NCBI RefSeq assembly: GCF_002741035.1
Contig: NZ_CP016808.1
Location: 3,768,501-3,832,500 of the forward strand
Origin: Paenibacillus sp. BIHB 4019
GTDB taxonomy: Bacteria > Bacillota > Bacilli > Paenibacillales > Paenibacillaceae
DNA length: 64,000 nucleotides
Reading direction: 5' to 3'
Numbering within the stretch: the stretch's first letter is position 1; every line of letters begins with the position of its first letter. The notes below the pieces were generated by a model. It did not search any database and was not told the DNA's origin. It saw nothing but the letters and a program-made list of their open reading frames with translations. Positions 32,815-42,022 of the stretch are shown here, one piece after another. The translations under genes and the position numbers were made by a program.

Positions 32815-35133
32815 GTGTGCTTTCAGGTGGACAAAGACAACAGGCAGGCTGAAGCGGGGAGGAAAGCACAGAACCTGCTAGCTCGCATGACGATCCCCGA
32901 AAAAATCGGCCAATTGATACAGCCCTTTGGCTGGAAATGTTATGAGAAGCAAGAGGATGGAAGCATTCGTCTGACGGACGAGTTCAAGGAGCAGCTGCGG
33001 CAAGGAGCGGTTGGTTCGCTGTACGGCGTGCTGCGGGCAGATCCATGGACAGAAGTAACACTTGCCACAGGACTGTCTCCCGAGCAGGGGGCTAGGGCAA
33101 TCAATGAAATTCAGGAATATGCGATGCAGCATTCCCGCCTCGGAATTCCGGTATTGTTCGGCGAGGAATGCTCGCATGGACATATGGCGATTGGAGCAAC
33201 GGTATTCCCTGTACCCATTCTGCTTGGATGCTCATGGAATATAGAGCTGTACAAGGAGATGTGCCGTGCAGTTGCTGTGGAAACCCGCAGTCAGGGAGGT
33301 GCCGTTACCTACTCTCCGGTGCTTGATGTTGTCCGCGACCCGCGTTGGGGCCGGACAGAGGAATGCTTTGGCGAGGACCCTTATCTGATAGCCGAGTTTG
33401 CAGTTGCGGCAGTTGAAGGCTTGCAGGGCGAGGATCTTGCTGACGAGAACAGCCTGCTTGCAACGCTCAAGCATTTTGCAGGTTATGGCAGCACTGAAGG
33501 CGGGCGCAATGCGCAGCCGGCGCATATGGGGCTGCGCGAGCTGCATGAGGTGGATTTGCTGCCTTTCCGCAAGGCGGTTGAAGCCGGAGCGCGCTCTATT
33601 ATGACGGCCTACAACGAGATTGACGGCATTCCATGCACCAGCAGTCCTTATCTGCTGAACGAGGTGCTGCGGCAGGAGTGGGGATTTGACGGCTTCGTCA
33701 TTACCGATTGCGGTGCGCTGGGGATGCTTGTGAACGGACATAATGTTGCGGCAAGCGGCGAGGAAGCGGTTAAGCTGGCGCTGGAGTCTGGAACGGACAT
33801 GGAGATGTCTGGGGAAATGTTCAATAAACATTTGCTGAGTGCCATCGAGCAGGGGCTATTGAACGAGGAGACGCTGGACAAAGCGGTTCTGCGAGTGCTG
33901 AGCTTAAAGTTTGAGCTGGGATTGTTTGATCGCCCTACGGTTGATCCAGTAAAGGCGTCGCAGGTCATTGGCAGTCTGGAGCATAAGCAGCTGGCTCGCA
34001 AAATAGCGGCTGAAGGCATCGTACTGCTGAAAAATGAACGGCAAACGTTGCCGCTGAATAAAAATATCGGCAAGGTTGCGGTAATTGGCCCCAATGCCAA
34101 TGCTCCATATAATCAGTTGGGGGATTATACGTCTCCCCAGGAGGAAGGCCAAATAGCGACCCTTCTGGACGGTGTGCGGGCTGCGCTGGGTGGAGATAGG
34201 GAACGCGTTCTATATGCGCCCGGCTGCCGCATCAAGGAAGAGGCGCGGGAAGGCTTTGCAACGGCTATTGATTGTGCGCGGCAGGCTGATACGATTATTG
34301 TTGCGATTGGAGGCTCAAGCGCGAGGGACTTTGGCGAGGGAACCATCGATCTGGTAACGGGAGCGGCTGTTGTAACTGACAATGCTCAAAGCGAAATGGA
34401 ATGCGGAGAAGGCATCGACAGAATGACGCTGAACCTGCTCGGCTCACAGCTGGAGCTGGTGAAGGAATTGCGCAAGCTGGACAAGCCGCTTATCGTCGTT
34501 TATATAAATGGCCGTCCGATTGTCGAGCCGTGGATTGTCGAGCATGCCGATGCCATTGTTGAGGCCTGGTATCCGGGACAAGAGGGCGGGCATGCTCTCG
34601 CGGATATTTTGTTTGGGGATGTGAATCCGTCCGGCAAGCTGACAGTGAGCATTCCTAGGCATGTGGGGCAATTGCCCGTCTATTATTACAAGCGCCGTAC
34701 ACGGGGCAAACGTTATTTGGAAATGGATTTTGAAGCGCAATATCCTTTTGGCTATGGTCTTAGCTATACAAGCTTTGAATATTCACAGCTGCGGATCGAG
34801 GATGCAGGTGCAGACGAAGAAGGCTATGCCGCGGCTGTAGTGGACGTGCGCAACAGCGGACAAATGGCGGGGCAAGAGGTTGTGCAGTTATATATTACAG
34901 ATCATGCCGCCTCGGTTACGCGCCCCCAAAAACTGCTCAAGGGCTTCCGCAAAATTTGGCTGGAACCGGGAGAAAGCAAGCAGGTACGCTTCGTTATTGG
35001 ACGCGAACAGCTGGAATTTGTCGGCCAGCAATTGCAGCGAGTAGTCGAGGCTGGCGATTTTACGATTATGATCGGGTCAAGCAGCCAGCATTATCTGGAG
35101 GCGCCGCTGCGCGTCAGCTCGGAGGCGAGATGA
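32815..35133 (+). CDS. GH3 beta-glycosidase
   Basis: About 772 residues; start GTG 32815 or GTG 32827 (TAGGAGAGG at 32807-32815 favours the second). Domain order is that of GH3 beta-glucosidases/xylosidases: the (beta/alpha)8 domain with LLARMTIPEKIGQLIQP, PVLDVVRDPRWGRTEECFGE, LKHFAGYGSTEGGRN and the nucleophile Asp in GFVITDCGAL (about residue 298), then the alpha/beta sandwich (EGIVLLKNERQTLPL, YPGQEGGHALADILFG), and a C-terminal fibronectin-III-like domain (GQEVVQLYITDHAASVTRP, KLLKGF). It lacks the NagZ-type KHFPGHG motif, so N-acetylglucosaminidase activity is less likely. No signal peptide. Stop TGA overlaps the GH38 start (ATGA). Confidence 0.9.
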   Translation: MCFQVDKDNRQAEAGRKAQNLLARMTIPEKIGQLIQPFGWKCYEKQEDGSIRLTDEFKEQLRQGAVGSLYGVLRADPWTEVTLATGLSPEQGARAINEIQEYAMQHSRLGIPVLFGEECSHGHMAIGATVFPVPILLGCSWNIELYKEMCRAVAVETRSQGGAVTYSPVLDVVRDPRWGRTEECFGEDPYLIAEFAVAAVEGLQGEDLADENSLLATLKHFAGYGSTEGGRNAQPAHMGLRELHEVDLLPFRKAVEAGARSIMTAYNEIDGIPCTSSPYLLNEVLRQEWGFDGFVITDCGALGMLVNGHNVAASGEEAVKLALESGTDMEMSGEMFNKHLLSAIEQGLLNEETLDKAVLRVLSLKFELGLFDRPTVDPVKASQVIGSLEHKQLARKIAAEGIVLLKNERQTLPLNKNIGKVAVIGPNANAPYNQLGDYTSPQEEGQIATLLDGVRAALGGDRERVLYAPGCRIKEEAREGFATAIDCARQADTIIVAIGGSSARDFGEGTIDLVTGAAVVTDNAQSEMECGEGIDRMTLNLLGSQLELVKELRKLDKPLIVVYINGRPIVEPWIVEHADAIVEAWYPGQEGGHALADILFGDVNPSGKLTVSIPRHVGQLPVYYYKRRTRGKRYLEMDFEAQYPFGYGLSYTSFEYSQLRIEDAGADEEGYAAAVVDVRNSGQMAGQEVVQLYITDHAASVTRPQKLLKGFRKIWLEPGESKQVRFVIGREQLEFVGQQLQRVVEAGDFTIMIGSSSQHYLEAPLRVSSEAR

Positions 35134-38100
35134 TTACGAAACCAGTCCATCGTTTTGTCCGCTGGCTGGAGCAGCGGCAATGGCTAGAGCGCATTCAGCT
35201 GACCCATTGGGAGTTGCAAAAGCTGCGCTATATTGCCCCTGGCGTCTATGAGCCTATTTCGGAAGGCTGGGCTTTGACTGAGCTTGCCCAGCTCAATGAG
35301 GGGCACGGCACAACCTATATGCTGCGCAAACAGGCTGTCTTGCCAGAGAGCTGGGAGGCGGGAGAAGCCGTCCTTCTGTATGATGGAGGCGGCGAAGGCC
35401 TGCTGCGACTGGGCGGATCGCCCTATCACGGTCTGGATAACAACCATTGGTTTGTGCCGCTGCCGAAGACTTATCAACCAGGCGTAGAGCTGGATATGGA
35501 GATTGAGCTGTATGATCCAATTCCCGAGCCCGTAGATCCGCTTAACGGGCAATCCAAACAAAAGCCGCCGATCAGCGGGGTTTCGATTACGCTGGCACGG
35601 ATCAATTGGCCGGTATATCACCTGCTGCATACGGTGCGCATAGTTCAGGAGGCAGCTGCGCTGCTGCCGGATGGGAATGTGCAACGTTCACGGCTTGTCG
35701 AGGCATTGGAGGCAGCTATTGCCTGTCTGTATGAGCCGGGAGGCGATTCTTTCATTAATCTGTCTGCTTGTCGGGAGACGGAGGCAAGGCTGAGAAAGGT
35801 TTTGGAGGAGACGCAGCAAGCGGGCGGCAATAGCGGCATAATGCATATGGTCGGCCAATCGCATATCGATATTGCCTGGTTATGGCCAATCAAGGAAACC
35901 GTTCGCAAGGCCAGCCGCACCTTCTCCACCATCTGCGCGCTAATGAATCAATATCCGGACTTTAATTACTCGCAAAGCCAGCCAATACTGTATGCGTTCG
36001 TAAAGCAGAACTATCCGGAGCTGTATGAAAACATCAAGGCACGGATTGCCGAAGGACGTTGGGAGCTTGTTGGCGGCATGTGGGTGGAGCCGGATTTGAA
36101 TATCCCAAGCGGCGAGTCGCTGGTTCGCCAAATTTTGATCGGCCAAAGGTTTTATGAGGAGGAGTTCGGCCAGCGCTCCGCAATTGAGTGGCTTCCCGAT
36201 ACCTTCGGCTACTGCGCATCGCTTCCACAGCTGCTTAAGCAGGCAGGAGTCGACTATTTTATGACGAGCAAGCTGGGGTGGAATGATACGAATGAATTCC
36301 CGCATACGCTGTTCAACTGGGTTGGCATTGACGGCACCGGCATTGTCGCCTATCAAAATCATGGTTTGAACGAGCATACTCGTCCACAAGAGGTTCAGGA
36401 GCATTGGCAGGCCTTTAAAGAGAAGGAGAGGCACGACGAGCTAATGCTGCTGTATGGGCACGGCGACGGTGGCGGCGGAGTTACGCATGAAATGCTGGAG
36501 TACATCGAGCGCTCCGCCTATATCCCCGGACAGCCGCAGGCGAAATATTCGACAGCGCGGCAGTTTTTTGACCGCATAGGCAGCAGCGGTGTCAAGCTGC
36601 CCGACTGGCATGGCGACTTGTATTTGGAGCTGCACCGGGGTACCTACACGACACATGCCAAGAACAAGCGAAGCAACCGTCAGGCCGAGCAGCTTTATCG
36701 CGCTGCGGAAGTGTGGCTAAGCCTCTCTGGCATGCTGGACCCGCAGCACCAAAGCCAAGCTGGGAAGCGGCTGGAGGAAGGCTGGAAGCTGCTGCTGCTT
36801 AATCAATTTCATGATATTATTCCGGGCACCTCCATCCCAGAGGTGTACGAAACGTCGGCCAAGCAGTATGAGGAGATTATGAGGCTCGGCAATGAAGCCC
36901 TGGAGGAAGCGATGGGGATGCTGGCCGGCCGAATGCAAACGGAAAGCGATGGGGCGGCCTATGTTGCTTTCAATAGCCTGGGCTGGGCCCGGGATGGAAT
37001 GGCGTACATTCCGCTCCAGCCGGGAATGCAGCAGATGGCGGCTTATGATGCGAATGGCGAGCTGCCCTGCCGAGTAGAAGCTCCGCTGGAGCCGGGAGAA
37101 GCCGGGCAGCTTGCTGTGCAAACGGGCATGATTCCTGCATTCGGCTGCAAAACGTTCTGGCTGCGCCCGGTGAAGGGCGCTCCCCAGGCTGTACGGTCTG
37201 ATTTGGAACCATGCATCGCTGGGCACAACGATGAGCGGTCTGGTCAATCCGATAATTCTTCAGCAGGCAGCACTGGCATCGGCGTATTTGAAACCGATTA
37301 TTATACGATTGAACTGGATGCGGAAGGGCTTATCAGCCGCTTGTACGACAAGCCTTGCGATCGCGAGCTGCTGCAGGCAGGAAGGCTCGGCAACGAATTA
37401 CAGCTATTCCATGATACGCCGCTGCTGTGGGATGCGTGGGACATTGCTCCAGATTATGAGAGCAAGCGCGCAAATGAGCAGCAGTTATTGGGCTGGCGCA
37501 AACTAGAGCATAACACTAACCGTATCGTAATTGAGCTGAATTGGCAGCTGAGCCAGTCGCGTATCAGGCAGCAGATGATAATTCCAATTCATGACCGCTG
37601 CATCGAGTTCCGTACTTATGTCGATTGGCAGGAAAATCATAAGCTGCTCAAGGTTGCCTTCCCGCTTGGGATCGTAAGCGGCAAAGCGGCTTATGAAATT
37701 CCATTTGGGGCATTGGAGCGCACGACCCATCACAACAACAGCTGGGAGCAGGCGCAATATGAAGTATGCGGACATCGCTGGGCAGATTTGTCCGAGCATG
37801 GGTATGGCGTAAGCTTATTGAATGATTGCAAGTACGGCTATGACATCAAGGACGCCGTTCTGCGGCTGTCGCTGCTGCGTGCGCCGAGCTGGCCGGACGC
37901 GGGAGCCGATCGGGGCGAGCATGTGTTCACTTATGCGCTGTATCCTCATGAAGGCAGCTGGCAGCAGGCGCAAACGGTTCGTGTAGCAGCAGGGCTCAAT
38001 GAGCCGTTGCGGGCGATTAAGGCAGATTCCACTTGCAATACTGCCTTCGCTTCCCATCCCGCTACCGATGCAGTCAATAAAAGCTTGGGCTTTGAGCATT

Positions 38101-38381
38101 CCTGGATTGACTTGGCAAGCGATCAGGTTATTCTGGATACGGTGAAGCCTGCGCAGGACGGATCAGGCATCGTGCTGCGGATGTATGAAGCAGCGGGCGG
38201 GCGCTCAAAAGCGGTCATTCGTTTATCCGCGAGGCTGCTCGCTTCCGGTGAGCGGTTTGCCGTCACAGAAGTCAATATTCTGGAGGATCACCTGGCGGAT
38301 TTGACTATGAGCGGCGACAAGCTCCAGCTCAGCTTCCAACCTTTTGAGATCAAAACGATTAAAATAACAACATCATTATGA
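35130..38381 (+). CDS. GH38 alpha-mannosidase
   Basis: 1083 residues from ATG 35130, which overlaps the GH3 stop as ATGA; the frame extends to 34956 but inside GH3. Seen: the zinc-binding start of the catalytic domain GQSHIDIAWLWPIKETVRKA at about 242, WVEPDLNIPSGESLVRQ, the nucleophile Asp in EWLPDTFGYCASLPQLL (Asp about 357), HRGTYTTHAKNKRSNR (helical middle domain), and large C-terminal beta-domains including FETDYYTIELDAEGLISRLY. It is a zinc-dependent retaining enzyme that removes alpha-linked mannose, cytoplasmic here. Together with GH125 and GH130 it indicates use of mannose-rich oligosaccharides. Confidence 0.92.
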   Translation: MITKPVHRFVRWLEQRQWLERIQLTHWELQKLRYIAPGVYEPISEGWALTELAQLNEGHGTTYMLRKQAVLPESWEAGEAVLLYDGGGEGLLRLGGSPYHGLDNNHWFVPLPKTYQPGVELDMEIELYDPIPEPVDPLNGQSKQKPPISGVSITLARINWPVYHLLHTVRIVQEAAALLPDGNVQRSRLVEALEAAIACLYEPGGDSFINLSACRETEARLRKVLEETQQAGGNSGIMHMVGQSHIDIAWLWPIKETVRKASRTFSTICALMNQYPDFNYSQSQPILYAFVKQNYPELYENIKARIAEGRWELVGGMWVEPDLNIPSGESLVRQILIGQRFYEEEFGQRSAIEWLPDTFGYCASLPQLLKQAGVDYFMTSKLGWNDTNEFPHTLFNWVGIDGTGIVAYQNHGLNEHTRPQEVQEHWQAFKEKERHDELMLLYGHGDGGGGVTHEMLEYIERSAYIPGQPQAKYSTARQFFDRIGSSGVKLPDWHGDLYLELHRGTYTTHAKNKRSNRQAEQLYRAAEVWLSLSGMLDPQHQSQAGKRLEEGWKLLLLNQFHDIIPGTSIPEVYETSAKQYEEIMRLGNEALEEAMGMLAGRMQTESDGAAYVAFNSLGWARDGMAYIPLQPGMQQMAAYDANGELPCRVEAPLEPGEAGQLAVQTGMIPAFGCKTFWLRPVKGAPQAVRSDLEPCIAGHNDERSGQSDNSSAGSTGIGVFETDYYTIELDAEGLISRLYDKPCDRELLQAGRLGNELQLFHDTPLLWDAWDIAPDYESKRANEQQLLGWRKLEHNTNRIVIELNWQLSQSRIRQQMIIPIHDRCIEFRTYVDWQENHKLLKVAFPLGIVSGKAAYEIPFGALERTTHHNNSWEQAQYEVCGHRWADLSEHGYGVSLLNDCKYGYDIKDAVLRLSLLRAPSWPDAGADRGEHVFTYALYPHEGSWQQAQTVRVAAGLNEPLRAIKADSTCNTAFASHPATDAVNKSLGFEHSWIDLASDQVILDTVKPAQDGSGIVLRMYEAAGGRSKAVIRLSARLLASGERFAVTEVNILEDHLADLTMSGDKLQLSFQPFEIKTIKITTSL

Positions 38382-38457
38382 CTTGGCGTCCTCCCGGAAA
38401 GCGGTATTGCATCAATACGGCCAGAAGGGAGAGCGCCTTGGCAGGAGGAGAATGAAC

Positions 38458-39477
38458 ATGCAAATTACGAGGCATCCGAACAACCCCATCGTTGTGCCGG
38501 GAGGATATGACTGGCGAAAGGTAACGGTTTTTAATCCGGCTGTCATTATTGATAACGATAAATTTTATATGATCGAAAGAACGGCGGAGTCGCTTACGCC
38601 ATGCAAAAACTTTTTGGGCTTGCTGGAGAGCGAGGATGGCGTAAACTTTACCCATGTGAAGGATGAGCCGATTGTAACGCCGGATATGCTTGGTTTTCCT
38701 TATGGCAGCGTACAGGACCCGCGTCTGGTCAAAATTGACGGCACCTTCTATCTGAACTATGCGCTTCGCCCGTGCGCGATGAGCTATTACCCGACCGGTG
38801 CCGGCGTGCCTGCCAGATCCATTCCCGAGTATCCGGACGGATGGGGAGAGCAGGAGGGCCACTGGCTGACTCGCTCATCCATTCTCAAATCGCAAAATTT
38901 GCTGGATTGGGAGTTTGTATCCGATACGACGCCGCTGGATATTAACGATCGCGACAATATTTTGTTCCCGGAGAAAATTAATGGCAAGTTCGTGCTGCTT
39001 CGCCGCCCGGAAGAATATGTAGGCGAGCAGTACGGGACAGAAAAAGCGGCCATGTGGATTACCTATTCCGAGGATCTCATCCATTGGGAGGAGCCAAAGC
39101 TGCTCATTAAAGGGGAAAATCCGGAGTGGGAATCCCGCAAAATCGGCGGCTCCACGCCTCCAATCAAGACCGACAAAGGCTGGCTAGTGCTGTATCATGG
39201 CGTGGACGAGGAGATCGTTTACCGCGTTGGCGCAGTGCTGCTCGATCTGGAAAACCCGGAGAAGGTAATCGCGCGCACCCGCCATTTTATTATGGAGCCG
39301 GAAGCTTATTATGAGAAGTTTGGCTTTCAAATTCCTAACGTCATTTTCCCGACAGGCAATGTCGTCAAAGACGGGCTATTATATATTTATTATGGCGTAA
39401 CCGACACGGCGATTGCACTGGCCACAGTGCCGCTGGATGACTTGGTAGAATATATTCTAAACGAGCCGGCGCAATAA
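38458..39477 (+). CDS. GH130 beta-mannoside phosphorylase/hydrolase
   Basis: 339 residues from ATG 38458 (AGGAGG at 38443-38448 gives better spacing than ATG 38452). Five-bladed beta-propeller family: RHPNNPIVVPGGYDWRKVTV, VFNPAVIIDNDKFYMIERTA, GSVQDPRLVKIDGTFYLNYA, IGGSTPPIKTDKGWLVLYHG, FPTGNVVKDGLLYIYYGVTD. GH130 enzymes phosphorolyse beta-1,4-mannosyl linkages (Man-GlcNAc of the N-glycan core, or mannobiose) or hydrolyse beta-1,2-mannosides. Which subgroup cannot be decided by eye. As last gene of the operon it could cleave the beta-mannosyl-GlcNAc left after GH38/GH125 trimming. Confidence 0.88.
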   Translation: MQITRHPNNPIVVPGGYDWRKVTVFNPAVIIDNDKFYMIERTAESLTPCKNFLGLLESEDGVNFTHVKDEPIVTPDMLGFPYGSVQDPRLVKIDGTFYLNYALRPCAMSYYPTGAGVPARSIPEYPDGWGEQEGHWLTRSSILKSQNLLDWEFVSDTTPLDINDRDNILFPEKINGKFVLLRRPEEYVGEQYGTEKAAMWITYSEDLIHWEEPKLLIKGENPEWESRKIGGSTPPIKTDKGWLVLYHGVDEEIVYRVGAVLLDLENPEKVIARTRHFIMEPEAYYEKFGFQIPNVIFPTGNVVKDGLLYIYYGVTDTAIALATVPLDDLVEYILNEPAQ

Positions 39478-39488
39478 CAGAGGTAGTA

Positions 39489-39525
39489 GGGGCAAGTGAT
39501 CCGGCTTCAGCCATTCACTTGCCCC
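39489..39525. terminator. Inverted repeat between convergent GH130 and AraC-sensor genes
   Basis: GGGGCAAGTGA (39489-39499) and TCACTTGCCCC (39515-39525) form a perfect 11-base-pair stem with a 15-base loop. No U tract is present, so it may act on both strands with weak efficiency. Confidence 0.6.
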
Positions 39526-39541
39526 TGGCCTGTTTGGGCGT

Positions 39542-41872
39542 CTAATAGGAAGGGGTGTTGCTCTGGCAATGCTGCTTGCGGAACTGTCCCGGCGTCAGCC
39601 CGCTGTCCTTCTTGAACTTGCGGATAAAGTTGGGGGCGTCCAAATAGCCTACCCGCTCGATAATAATTTGAAGCGGATCGTTGGTAGCGATAAGCAGTCT
39701 TTTCACTTCGTTCATGCGCAGCTGCCAAATATAATGGGTGAAGTTCATGCCCGTCTTTTCTTTGAAGCTGCGGCTAAGATAAGAGGTTGATACAGCAAAA
39801 CGCAGGGCAATATGCTCCAGGCTCAGCGTATAATCAGCATAGTTCTGATCGACGTAGGCAACCAGATCATCAATTAATGAGGGCTGGCTGGTTTCCGTCT
39901 GATGGTTGACCTGCCTGCAAACCTCGCCAGCCAGCATAGCCAGCTTGCTCTCGAATTCCTCCAGCGTGTCGAAGGAAGTAAGCGCAGGCACGCGGCCGAA
40001 CACGCCCTGCATGCCCAAATCGGCTGCGACCCGCAAAATAGTGTTGAGTATGTCGAAGCAAATAAGACGCAAGATGGGGACGGAAAGCGACTCCTGCTTA
40101 ATTTCCTGCACCATGCCGGCCAGCATGGACTGTGCTAGCGGCTCGTTGCCCTGCTTCAGGCTTTGCTCCAGTTTGAGAATCGTTTTTTTGGACAGCCAGA
40201 ACGTTTCCTGCGACACGGCTTGCTCATTTTGGAGCTGGTCAAAGAAGGTAATGGCCGGCTCTCCCGGCTTCCGATAATCAAGGGCGGTGGAAGCCTCGAT
40301 AAAGGATTGGTTGATCTTTGACAAGCTTGGATATATCGTGCCCACGCCTATATGCGGCAGCGTATCTGTCTGCTCCTGCAGCATCGCCCGAATGGCTTCA
40401 AAAAGGCGGTTAATCGTAGCCTGCTGCTGCTCGTAGCTTTGGTCCGGCAGCAGCACCATAAGCGCAAAGCGGTCGCGGACGGAAAATTCTACGCCGTATA
40501 CTTGAACGCCCAGCTCCGGAAATGACAGTTGGCTGAGCAGCTCCAGCTGCAGCATATGATCCGGCTGATCCGGCTCGTCTTCAGCCGGAGAGTTCCATGA
40601 GAGCACAGCCGAGAAATAAGCGCCTCCGGCATCCGGCGGCTCAAGACCCGTTTCTTTAATCATCCGTTCGATCTCGGGATCGTTTGGTTTGCCGTGCTTC
40701 AGCAGCAGCATCAGGCACTGATTGCGGACGAACGGCGTCTGCCAGTGAATACGCGCTTTATAGTCGCGAAAGGTCTGGGTGATCCATTCCCATTCGTTGC
40801 GCACCTTGAGCGCTTCATCGCGGCCGCCCGTTTGAAGACGGGCAAAGTCAATCAGATTTTTGATTGGATGATACTGGCGTCGCGCTAAAATAATGGCCGC
40901 CACAATGCCGGTCAGAGCTGCGATAGCGAATACAAGCATAATTAACGTCTTGATGTGAACGACACTCTCAAAAAACTGGTAGGTCGGCATAGTGGTAGCG
41001 TAGCTCCAGCCGTTTTCGGTGGATTTGACCACAACGACGGATTGCGCTTCCCCGTCCAGACGGATGCCGTGTATGCCTGTCTCCAACGCTGCAATGTCGA
41101 TCAGCGCTTCTCTTGAGAGCGATGTGCCGTTCGTATTGGAGGTCAGCACCTCGCCCGTGGGAGACAGAATGTAGCTGTTGCCCTTGTACTGATTGAGTAT
41201 GGTGTCCATCAGACCGGTAAGCTTGGCTTCCTTGAGCAGGAACATGACCGTGCCATAGGGGTAAGGGTCATTGGGCTTGATCGGGATGAGCAAGGTGAGC
41301 AGTGCTTCCTCCCTTGAATAAATGGAGACAGGCTCGGCGGGACGAATGAGCGGAACGCCAGAATCGTTAAGCGCTTTCATTAAGCTCGCGCTGCTCCAAT
41401 TATGATATTTGTACACCCGGTTGAAGAGGGTTGCTGGACTGGTCATGCCTTCGTAGGAATAGATTTCATTCCGGTCATGGTAATAGAGAAAGAGCTGCTC
41501 CACAATGCTGCTGTTGGCTGTGTAGCTGGCGAGCGTATTAATGCCTTCCCGGCTGTGATAAGGATCGCTCATCATGTAGGGGGTTAAATGCTCGTCATAG
41601 GATATGCGGCTGGCGATTTCATAGAGATCGGACATATGTCCATCGATCGTCAGCTTGACCTGCGTCAATTGATTGAGATTGGCCCGTTCAATTTCAGAGC
41701 GCAAATTGTAGGCTGCATTTTCATAAATAAAGATCGTTACCACTGTAAGCGGAACCAAAAACATGACAATGTATGAAGCCGCATATTTGAACAGAAGCCG
41801 CGACTTGTATTGGCTCCAATATTTGCTGATGTACTGAGTCAGTGTATTTGCTTTTATTTTGAAATAACGCAC
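39542..41872 (-). CDS. Membrane-bound AraC-family regulator with extracytoplasmic sensor (YesS-like)
   Basis: 776 residues. A transmembrane segment at about residues 32-50 (YIVMFLVPLTVVTIFIYE) is followed by a long extracellular Cache-like sensor to about 305, a second transmembrane segment (IKTLIMLVFAIAALTGIVAA, about 308-330), a cytoplasmic linker with RRQYHPIKNLIDFA, and a C-terminal AraC DNA-binding domain (LEHIALRFAVSTSYLSRSFK, IIERVGYLDAPNFIRKFKKD, GLTPGQFRKQH). Such one-component receptors sense extracellular sugars or oligosaccharides and activate neighbouring transport/hydrolase genes. GTG at 41872 follows GGGGCG. It lies between the convergent mannoside operon and the divergent amidohydrolase/dgaEF operon and could regulate either. 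Confidence 0.88.
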   Translation of the reverse strand: MRYFKIKANTLTQYISKYWSQYKSRLLFKYAASYIVMFLVPLTVVTIFIYENAAYNLRSEIERANLNQLTQVKLTIDGHMSDLYEIASRISYDEHLTPYMMSDPYHSREGINTLASYTANSSIVEQLFLYYHDRNEIYSYEGMTSPATLFNRVYKYHNWSSASLMKALNDSGVPLIRPAEPVSIYSREEALLTLLIPIKPNDPYPYGTVMFLLKEAKLTGLMDTILNQYKGNSYILSPTGEVLTSNTNGTSLSREALIDIAALETGIHGIRLDGEAQSVVVVKSTENGWSYATTMPTYQFFESVVHIKTLIMLVFAIAALTGIVAAIILARRQYHPIKNLIDFARLQTGGRDEALKVRNEWEWITQTFRDYKARIHWQTPFVRNQCLMLLLKHGKPNDPEIERMIKETGLEPPDAGGAYFSAVLSWNSPAEDEPDQPDHMLQLELLSQLSFPELGVQVYGVEFSVRDRFALMVLLPDQSYEQQQATINRLFEAIRAMLQEQTDTLPHIGVGTIYPSLSKINQSFIEASTALDYRKPGEPAITFFDQLQNEQAVSQETFWLSKKTILKLEQSLKQGNEPLAQSMLAGMVQEIKQESLSVPILRLICFDILNTILRVAADLGMQGVFGRVPALTSFDTLEEFESKLAMLAGEVCRQVNHQTETSQPSLIDDLVAYVDQNYADYTLSLEHIALRFAVSTSYLSRSFKEKTGMNFTHYIWQLRMNEVKRLLIATNDPLQIIIERVGYLDAPNFIRKFKKDSGLTPGQFRKQHCQSNTPSY

Positions 41873-41906
41873 AAGAACGCCCCTTTTTCTTCATCCTTGT
41901 AAACAT

Positions 41907-41918
41907 TATAACGTTATA
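41907..41918. promoter_or_regulatory. Perfect palindrome in the divergent promoter region
   Basis: TATAACGTTATA is a 12-base perfect palindrome between the YesS-like regulator and the amidohydrolase operon. It may be an operator for the GntR regulator encoded at the end of that operon or contribute a -10 box. No second copy was found near by. Confidence 0.3.
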
Positions 41919-42022
41919 TTTATTTTGATGCTAGATTGTGTTAAGCTGTTTTTGAAAAAAAGTTAGACAGCAGCTTTTCGATCGGGCATAGGGTTGATAA
42001 GCCAGAGAGGGGCAGAGATAAA

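Noticed and set aside
34956..35129. N-terminal extension of the GH38 frame
   Set aside because: It runs inside the GH3 gene; the ATGA overlap at 35130-35133 is the natural start.
36717..37247. Long minus-strand frame inside GH38
   Set aside because: Lies wholly opposite the strongly conserved GH38 coding sequence; no ribosome binding site or family similarity. Several similar antisense frames (for example 43476-44186, 15571-16419, 33232-33831) were dismissed for the same reason.
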